Assembly: GCA_003551925.1 (NCBI GenBank)
Contig: PUOA01000042.1
Coordinates: forward strand, 1 to 40,430
Length of the DNA: 40,430 nt
Source of the DNA: Paracoccaceae bacterium
Lineage (GTDB): Bacteria; Pseudomonadota; Alphaproteobacteria; Rhodobacterales; Rhodobacteraceae
Direction: 5' to 3'
Below the pieces are notes generated by a model. The model had not been told where the DNA came from, did not search any database, and saw nothing but the letters and a program-made list of their open reading frames with translations. Shown piece after piece: positions 35,204 to 40,430 of this stretch. A program made the translations under genes and the position numbers. The first letter of the stretch is position 1. The number at the start of each line of letters is the position of its first letter.

Positions 35204-35830
35204 TCAGGCGTCGGGCGTCTGTGCCGCGATGGCGTCCGGGCTCAGGGTTGCCGCGTTGTCGGGTCGCTCGGCTTCGGGGCGCGGGCGAAACCAGTCGGGG
35301 TTCGACGCCATCCAGCGTTCGATCGACGCGGCGACGTTCTGCGACAGGTTCTGCATCTGCTGTTCGGCGGTCTGCGTCAGCCCCGAGCCGACCAGCGTCT
35401 CGCCCGACGGGCTTTCGAGCACGGTGATCCGGTGCGGGCGCTCGTTGATCTTGCCGCCGGCCTCGTCATCCCAGATCGTCACCGCCACGATCAGCGCCGA
35501 GCGCGGTGCGGCCACCAACGGGATCCCCGGAACGGCAAGCACATAGCCCTGCACGGCCACCGCGATGTGATAGAAGGTGTCGCCATCGTAGCGGCCGAAG
35601 CGGCGCTGCAGTTCCGAGGTGATCGACGCCTCCCAGTCCGCCGGATCAGCGCGGCGCGAGGCCGGCCCGATGGTCGCGTTTTCGGCCACCACGATGGCGT
35701 GGCCCAGCCGGAAATCGCCCAGCTCGGCCCGCTCTGCGCCCAGCTGCGCCCCCGACGCGCAGGCAGAAAGCAGCAGGGCCGCGCCCAGCAGCGCGGCGCG
35801 TCGGGTCAGCGTGGTGGCGGATCGGAACAT
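35204..35830 (-). CDS. Lipoprotein of unknown function
   Basis: 208 residues. A lipobox LLSAC after a short hydrophobic signal (RRAALLGAALLLSAC) predicts lipidation of the Cys at about position 24 and anchoring in the membrane. The mature part has no motif I recognise; VVAENATIGPASRRADPADW and YVLAVPGIPLVAAPRSALIVAVTIWDDEAG suggest a compact alpha/beta domain, and the tail is Pro/Glu-rich. It stands between the antiporter and parC on the same strand with separate gaps, so probably monocistronic. Confidence 0.8.
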   Translation of the reverse strand: MFRSATTLTRRAALLGAALLLSACASGAQLGAERAELGDFRLGHAIVVAENATIGPASRRADPADWEASITSELQRRFGRYDGDTFYHIAVAVQGYVLAVPGIPLVAAPRSALIVAVTIWDDEAGGKINERPHRITVLESPSGETLVGSGLTQTAEQQMQNLSQNVAASIERWMASNPDWFRPRPEAERPDNAATLSPDAIAAQTPDA

Positions 35831-35915
35831 GGAACAGCGAGCCTTTGCTATGAGCGTGCACGTTCCCTGTTAGCCGATCCGGGCGCGTCAGACAATGCAG
35901 GGGCCGGCCGCGCGA

Positions 35916-38222
35916 TCAGGCGAAACGGTTGTCACGCGGAAACCCGCGCGGGGCCATGCGGCCGGCGCCGGCGCGCTTGCCCAACCAGTCGGTCAGGTCG
36001 GGTTCGTGCCGTGTGCGCCCGGCGGGGTCCTTCCAGCGCAGCCCGTCGGCCAGATCGAAGCTGGTCAGGTCCGACAGCCCGCCATCGCGATATTTCTGCA
36101 GCCGCACGCCCTTGCCGCGGGTCATCTCGGGCAGCTCGGCGGCCGGGAACACCAGCAGCTTGCGGTTTTCGCCCACCACGGCGATGTGATCGCCCTGCAG
36201 CGGGCGCACGCACAGCGCGCGCGCCGGCGCCTTGACGTTGAGCACCTGCCGACCCGCGCGCGTCTGCGCCAGCACCTCGTCGGCGGGGACCACGAAGCCG
36301 TCGCCGGCGGTGGAGGCCACGATCAGCCGCACGCCGGGGCGGTGGACGAACAGCGCGACGATCTCGGCCTCGTTGGGCAGGTCGACCATCAGCCGCACCG
36401 GCTCGCCCATGCCGCGCCCGCCGGGCAGGCTGGCCACGGGCAGCGTGTAGAACCGCCCCGTCGAGCCCAGTAGCACCAGCTTGTCGGTGGTCTCGGCGTG
36501 GAACACGAAGCGGCCGGCGTCGCCGTCCTTGAACTTGAACTCCTGATCGAGCGCGACATGCCCCTTCATGGCGCGGATCCAGCCCATCTTCGAGCACACC
36601 ACGGTCACCGGCTCGCGGTCGATCATCGCTTCGACAGGGACCTCCTCGGCCTCGCCGGCCTCGGCAAAGCCGGTGCGGCGCGCGCCGGCGGCGGTGCCCT
36701 TGCCGAACTCGGCCTGCACGGCGCGCAGCTCGCGGATGATGCGCTTCCATTGCAGGCGCTCCGAGGCCAGCAGGTCCTCGATTTCGGCACGCTCGCGGAT
36801 CAGCGCGTCGCGCTCGCGCCGCAGCTCCAGCTCCTCCAGCCGGCGCAACGAGCGCAGGCGCATGTTCAGAATCGCCTCGGCCTGCACTTCGGACAGCTCG
36901 CCCTCGCCCGGGGCGGGGGGGACGTAATCGGCCTCGGACATCGCGCGGGGGAAATCGCGGCCCCAGACCTCGCGCATCAGCGCGTCGCGCGGGGCCTCGT
37001 CGTAGCGGATGATGTCGATCACCCGGTCGAGGTTCAGATACGCGACGATGAAGCCCTCGAGCACCTCGAGCCGGTGGTCGATCTTGCCCAGCCGGTGCTC
37101 GGACCGCCGCCGCAACACGTCGCGCCGGTGGTCGAGGAACGCGCGCAGCACCTCGCGCAGCGAACACACCTTCGGCGTGCGCCCGTCGATCAGCACGTTC
37201 ATGTTCAGCCCGAACCGCGTCTCCAGATCGCTGTTGCGGAACAGCAGGCCCATCATCATCTCGGGCTCCACGGTGCGCGAGCGCGGCTCCAGCACGATGC
37301 GCACATCGTCGGCGCTTTCGTCGCGCACATCGGCCAGCAGCGGCACCTTGCGGGTCTGGATCAGCTCGGCCAGCTTCTCGATCAGCCGCGACTTCGGCAC
37401 CTGATAGGGGATCTCGGTGACCACCACCTGCCACGCGCCGCGCGGCAGCGGCTCGACCTCCCAGCGCGCGCGCAGCCGGATCGACCCGCGGCCCGAGGCA
37501 TAGGCGGCGGCGATGCTCTCGGGCGGCTCCACGATCACGCCGCCGGTGGGGAAATCGGGGCCGGGGATCAGCCGCATCAGCGCGGCGTCGTCAAGCTCGG
37601 GGCGGTCGATCAGCGCGCAGGCGCCCTCGATCAGCTCATCGAGGTTGTGCGGCGGCACGTTGGTGGCCATCCCCACGGCGATCCCGCTCGCGCCATTGGC
37701 CAGCAGGTTGGGAAACGCCGCCGGCAGCACCTCGGGCTCGGTCAGGGTGCCGTCATAGTTGGGGCGGAAGTCGACGGCGTTCTCGGCCAGCCCGTCCAGC
37801 AGGCGTTCGGACGGCGCCGCCATCCGCGCCTCGGTGTAGCGCGCGGCGGCGGGGTTGTCGCCGTCGATGTTGCCGAAATTGCCCTGACCGTCCACCAGCG
37901 GGTAGCGCATGGCGAAATCCTGCGCCAGCCGCACCATCGCGTCGTAGATCGCCGCGTCGCCATGCGGGTGGTAATTGCCCATCACGTCGCCGGTGATCTT
38001 GGCGGATTTGCGGAACGCGCCGGTGGGCGACAGCCGCAACTCGCGCATGGCGAACAGGATGCGGCGATGCACCGGCTTCAGCCCGTCGCGCGCGTCGGGC
38101 AACGCGCGGTGCATGATCGTCGACAGCGCGTATTGCAGATAGCGCTCGCCCAGCGCGCGGCGCAGCGGCTCGGAAAGCGGCGGCGGGTCGTCGGGGGCGG
38201 TGAGGTCGCTGTCGTCGGACAT
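35916..38222 (-). CDS. parC: DNA topoisomerase IV subunit A
   Basis: 768 residues, ParC length rather than GyrA. The N-terminal breakage-reunion domain has [29 protein letters not shown] and the active-site Tyr Y129 in ARYTEARM. The C-terminal part has degenerate beta-pinwheel blades (for example [26 protein letters not shown]). With ParE it decatenates daughter chromosomes. In the quinolone-contact region the sequence is [10 protein letters not shown]: the positions of E. coli Ser80 and Glu84 are Ala90 and Asp94. It is divergent from the DUF4139 gene. Confidence 0.97.
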   Translation of the reverse strand: MSDDSDLTAPDDPPPLSEPLRRALGERYLQYALSTIMHRALPDARDGLKPVHRRILFAMRELRLSPTGAFRKSAKITGDVMGNYHPHGDAAIYDAMVRLAQDFAMRYPLVDGQGNFGNIDGDNPAAARYTEARMAAPSERLLDGLAENAVDFRPNYDGTLTEPEVLPAAFPNLLANGASGIAVGMATNVPPHNLDELIEGACALIDRPELDDAALMRLIPGPDFPTGGVIVEPPESIAAAYASGRGSIRLRARWEVEPLPRGAWQVVVTEIPYQVPKSRLIEKLAELIQTRKVPLLADVRDESADDVRIVLEPRSRTVEPEMMMGLLFRNSDLETRFGLNMNVLIDGRTPKVCSLREVLRAFLDHRRDVLRRRSEHRLGKIDHRLEVLEGFIVAYLNLDRVIDIIRYDEAPRDALMREVWGRDFPRAMSEADYVPPAPGEGELSEVQAEAILNMRLRSLRRLEELELRRERDALIRERAEIEDLLASERLQWKRIIRELRAVQAEFGKGTAAGARRTGFAEAGEAEEVPVEAMIDREPVTVVCSKMGWIRAMKGHVALDQEFKFKDGDAGRFVFHAETTDKLVLLGSTGRFYTLPVASLPGGRGMGEPVRLMVDLPNEAEIVALFVHRPGVRLIVASTAGDGFVVPADEVLAQTRAGRQVLNVKAPARALCVRPLQGDHIAVVGENRKLLVFPAAELPEMTRGKGVRLQKYRDGGLSDLTSFDLADGLRWKDPAGRTRHEPDLTDWLGKRAGAGRMAPRGFPRDNRFA

Positions 38223-38289
38223 GGCCCCGTGTCTAGCCCCGCCCGCGCGGGCCGTCCAGCGCCATCGCGCGAACGTGCGGCACCGGCCC

Positions 38290-38319
38290 TTGCCCGGTTG
38301 GCGGGCGTGGGCGTAGGCT
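38290..38319 (+). promoter_or_regulatory. Candidate promoter of the DUF4139 gene
   Basis: TTGCCC (38290-38295) and TAGGCT (38314-38319) are 18 bp apart, with the start about 20 nt before the ATG. The pair resembles the TPR-gene promoter. Confidence 0.45.
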
Positions 38320-38346
38320 GCACCAGGGGATCAGAGGGAGCATGGC

Positions 38347-40194
38347 ATGACCATCCGACGGGGGGCGCTGGCCGGAGGTGTGGCGCTGCTGCTGGCCGCG
38401 CCGGTTGCAGCCGAGGTCGACATCCGCGCGGTGACGCTGTCCACCGCCGGCACCGCGCTGCTCGAGGCCACGGGCCGGCAGGGCGAGGACGGCCTGACGC
38501 TGTCGCTGCGGCGCGGCGACCTTGATGCGTTCCTGAAATCGGCGGTGATCGCCGACCCCGTCGGCGCGCTGCCCGAACTGCGCCTGCCGGGCCCCGGCGC
38601 GCTGCAGGACGCGTTCGACCTGTTGCCCATCGACGCGGACGCGCTGGCCGACCGCGCCCGGCTGCTGGGCGCCTTCACCGGCGCCGGGGTCGAGGCCGAG
38701 CGTCGCGGCGTTACCCTGCGCGGCCGGCTGATGGGCGTGGCCGCGCGCGATTGCGAGGCCGGGCGCTGCCATGTTCTGAGCCTGCGCGACGATGCCGGCA
38801 CGCTCCACGCGTTCAACCTGAGCCCGGCGCTGGCGGTGCGGTTGACCGACGCCGCGGATCAGGCGGTGCTCGACCGTGCGCTGGAGGCGCAGCGCGCGGC
38901 GGCGAATGGCGGGCTGATCCCGGTGCGGATCGACAGCGCGGACCCTGCCGACCGCGAGGTCGCGCTGAGCTGGCTGCAGGACGCCCCGCAGTGGCGGACC
39001 GCCTGGCGCGCGGTCGAGCGCGACGACGGGCTGGAACTGACCGGCTGGGCGGTGGTCGAGAACACCACCGGGCACGACTGGGACGCGGTGGACCTGACGC
39101 TGGCCACCGGCGCGGTGCAGGCGCTGCGGGTGCCGCTTTATGACCGGCTCCCGGCGCCGGACGCCGCCTTCGCCCCCGAGATGCTGGCCGCCGACGCGCC
39201 GCGCCGCGCGCTGGCCGCGCCCGAGCACGCGGTCGCCGACGCGCAGGCCGATGACGGCGCCAGCTTCACCCGCTTCATGCTGCAGGCCCCGGTGACCTTG
39301 GCGGCGGGCGAGATGATCAGCCTGCCCTTCCTGCGCGAGACGCTGGCCGATGCGCGGCGGCTGGTGCATCGCGGCGGCGCCGGCGCGCGGCACCCGCAAC
39401 TGGCGCTCGAACTGGAGAACCCGCTGCCGCTGCGCCTGCCCGCGGGCGTGCTGACGCTCTACGAGGACGGGCGCGGCCATGCCGGCGACGCCATGGTCCC
39501 CGAGCTTGCCCCCGGCGCGCAGGCGGTGGTCGACTTCGCCCGCGACACCGCCATCACCATCGCCGAAGAGACCAGCCGCACCGAGCGCGTGCGCGAGCTG
39601 CGCATCCGCGACGGCGTGATGGAGCTGCGCGAGGATCTGGAGCGGCGCACGCGCTACCGCATCGACGGCGCCGCCGACCGCGCGCGCACCCTGACGCTGG
39701 ACCACCCGCGCGACTCCGACTGGGACCTGCTGACCGAAGGCGGCGAGGAACGGCTCGACGCGACACGCTGGGAGGTCGACGTCCCCCCCGGCGCGCTGAC
39801 CGTGTTCGAGGTCCATGAGCGCCAGCCGCGCCTGCGCCGGATCGCGCTGGCCGATCTCGACGCCGCGGCGCTGAGCCGCTGGCAGCGCGACGCCCCCGAC
39901 GACGCGGCGCGCGCGCTGCTGGCCGAACTGGCCGCGCTGCGCAGCCGGATAGAGGCGCTGCGCCGCGACGCCCAGCGGCTGCGCGCGCTCGAGGACGATC
40001 TGAGTGCCGAGCAGGAGCGGCTGGTGGGCGTCATCACCGCGCTGGGCACCGACAGCGCCGCCGATCGCGACCGCCGCGCGCGGGTCGATGCGCTCGACGC
40101 CGAGATCACCGCCGCCGCTACCGAGCGCCGCACCGCCGAAGCCGAGGCCGATCGCCTGCGCGCCGAGCTGGCCGCGCGTCTGTCCGCCGACTGA
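38347..40194 (+). CDS. Exported DUF4139-domain protein
   Basis: 615 residues; GGGAG lies 6 nt before the ATG. A signal peptide ends near PVAA-EVDI. The middle region matches the DUF4139 pattern: [40 protein letters not shown]. The C-terminal ~100 residues are a charged coiled coil ([24 protein letters not shown] onward). The protein is probably periplasmic; the family has no well-defined bacterial function. It lies between parC (divergent) and tuf (same strand), with its own promoter, and nothing ties it to either. Confidence 0.85.
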   Translation: MTIRRGALAGGVALLLAAPVAAEVDIRAVTLSTAGTALLEATGRQGEDGLTLSLRRGDLDAFLKSAVIADPVGALPELRLPGPGALQDAFDLLPIDADALADRARLLGAFTGAGVEAERRGVTLRGRLMGVAARDCEAGRCHVLSLRDDAGTLHAFNLSPALAVRLTDAADQAVLDRALEAQRAAANGGLIPVRIDSADPADREVALSWLQDAPQWRTAWRAVERDDGLELTGWAVVENTTGHDWDAVDLTLATGAVQALRVPLYDRLPAPDAAFAPEMLAADAPRRALAAPEHAVADAQADDGASFTRFMLQAPVTLAAGEMISLPFLRETLADARRLVHRGGAGARHPQLALELENPLPLRLPAGVLTLYEDGRGHAGDAMVPELAPGAQAVVDFARDTAITIAEETSRTERVRELRIRDGVMELREDLERRTRYRIDGAADRARTLTLDHPRDSDWDLLTEGGEERLDATRWEVDVPPGALTVFEVHERQPRLRRIALADLDAAALSRWQRDAPDDAARALLAELAALRSRIEALRRDAQRLRALEDDLSAEQERLVGVITALGTDSAADRDRRARVDALDAEITAAATERRTAEAEADRLRAELAARLSAD

Positions 40195-40222
40195 CACCCG
40201 CAGCCCCCCGCGCAACACGCGC

Positions 40223-40251
40223 TTGATTTTTTCCCGCCCAATGAGTAATGC
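40223..40251 (+). promoter_or_regulatory. Candidate tuf promoter
   Basis: TTGATT (40223-40228) and TAATGC (40246-40251) are 17 bp apart in the gap after the DUF4139 gene, giving a leader of about 50 nt. Confidence 0.45.
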
Positions 40252-40281
40252 GGCGCGCGAGAACGATCCGGGGTCGGCTGT

Positions 40282-40300
40282 GACCCCTCAACAACGGGGT
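40282..40300 (+). other. Small hairpin in the tuf leader
   Basis: ACCCC and GGGGT pair around an A-rich loop (TCAACAAC) just ahead of the GAAGG ribosome site of tuf. It could affect translation start, but the stem is only 5 bp. Confidence 0.35.
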
Positions 40301-40309
40301 GCCGAAGGC

Positions 40310-40430
40310 ATGGCAAAGCAGAAGTTCGAACGCAACAAGCCGCATGTGAACGTTGGCACGATTGGCCATGTTGACCACGGCAAGACGACGCTGACGGCGG
40401 CGATCACGAAGTATTTCGGTGATTTCCGCG
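40310..40430 (+). CDS. tuf: Elongation factor Tu, first 40 codons
   Basis: The visible part reads [20 protein letters not shown], then [20 protein letters not shown], and runs off the right edge. GHVDHGKT is the G1 GTP-binding loop of EF-Tu. It brings aminoacyl-tRNA to the ribosome. Rhodobacterales often have two tuf copies; which one this is cannot be told because neither fusA nor secE is visible. GC is lower than in neighbours, as expected for a strongly expressed gene. Confidence 0.97.
   Translation, partial: MAKQKFERNKPHVNVGTIGHVDHGKTTLTAAITKYFGDFR

Noticed and set aside
36498-38525. 675-aa plus-strand ORF opposite parC
   Set aside because: It runs across parC and into the next gene in a wrong frame; no motif is present.
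40195-40230. Terminator after the DUF4139 gene
   Set aside because: CGCG-CAACA-CGCG followed by TTTTTT was considered, but the stem is only 4 bp and the T-run overlaps the likely tuf -35 region.

Overview
The window is a GC-rich chromosomal segment of an alphaproteobacterium, almost certainly of the order Rhodobacterales (Rhodobacter/Roseobacter relatives). The evidence is a divergent regB / senC-regA redox-control locus, an RpoHII-type heat-shock sigma factor, a perfect alphaproteobacterial LexA box (GAAC-N7-GAAC) at dnaE2, a CtrA-type TTAA-N7-TTAA box, and an intergenic element of a kind I recall from Rhodobacteraceae genomes. I see no phage, transposase, tRNA, rRNA or CRISPR array. Most of the window is chromosomal housekeeping.

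Layout, left to right. (1) 1-3090, minus: a family 2 glycosyltransferase translationally coupled to a Gfo/Idh-SDR fusion enzyme that runs off the left edge; this looks like the edge of a surface-sugar locus. (2) 3308-8420, minus: SOS-regulated dnaE2 without imuA/imuB beside it, then an rpoHII-chaN pair with an RpoE/ECF11-like promoter. (3) 8528-12875, minus: ispE, a secreted TPR protein and ETF-ubiquinone oxidoreductase. (4) 13034-14193, plus: a half-length CDF transporter, a terminator and greA, followed by about 700 bp without a recognisable gene but with a heptamer minisatellite. (5) 14899-19579: a membrane-anchored PAS protein lacking a kinase domain, regB, and divergent senC-regA. (6) 19591-22995, minus: hslO, a CoA-pyrophosphatase-type Nudix gene, cca and a LysE exporter. 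(7) 23203-28176: a frameshifted Nudix pseudogene converging on the operon gpmI-envC-ctpA-rppH. (8) 28253-30320: argG (minus), the stump of a sodium:neurotransmitter symporter gene and a hot-dog thioesterase. (9) 30328-32166: an Hpt protein divergent from a receiver-PP2C phosphatase resembling RbaY. (10) 32603-40430: a Na+/H+ antiporter with a cNMP domain, a lipoprotein, parC, a DUF4139 exported protein and the first 40 codons of tuf.

Genes acting together: RegB/RegA/SenC link respiratory redox state to transcription and oxidase copper loading. RpoHII and LexA-controlled DnaE2 are stress outputs. The PAS protein and the Hpt/PP2C pair carry CtrA-like sites and may belong to the CtrA/partner-switching circuit known from Rhodobacter. 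EnvC and CtpA sit in one cell-envelope operon.

The most unusual overall property is the density of short tandem repeats. Three unrelated genes each carry an in-frame 12-bp repeat, and two intergenic regions carry 7-bp and 10-bp repeats. I found no clear novel defence or mobile system; the best leads are the fusion enzyme, the repeat arrays, and the predicted regulatory sites.
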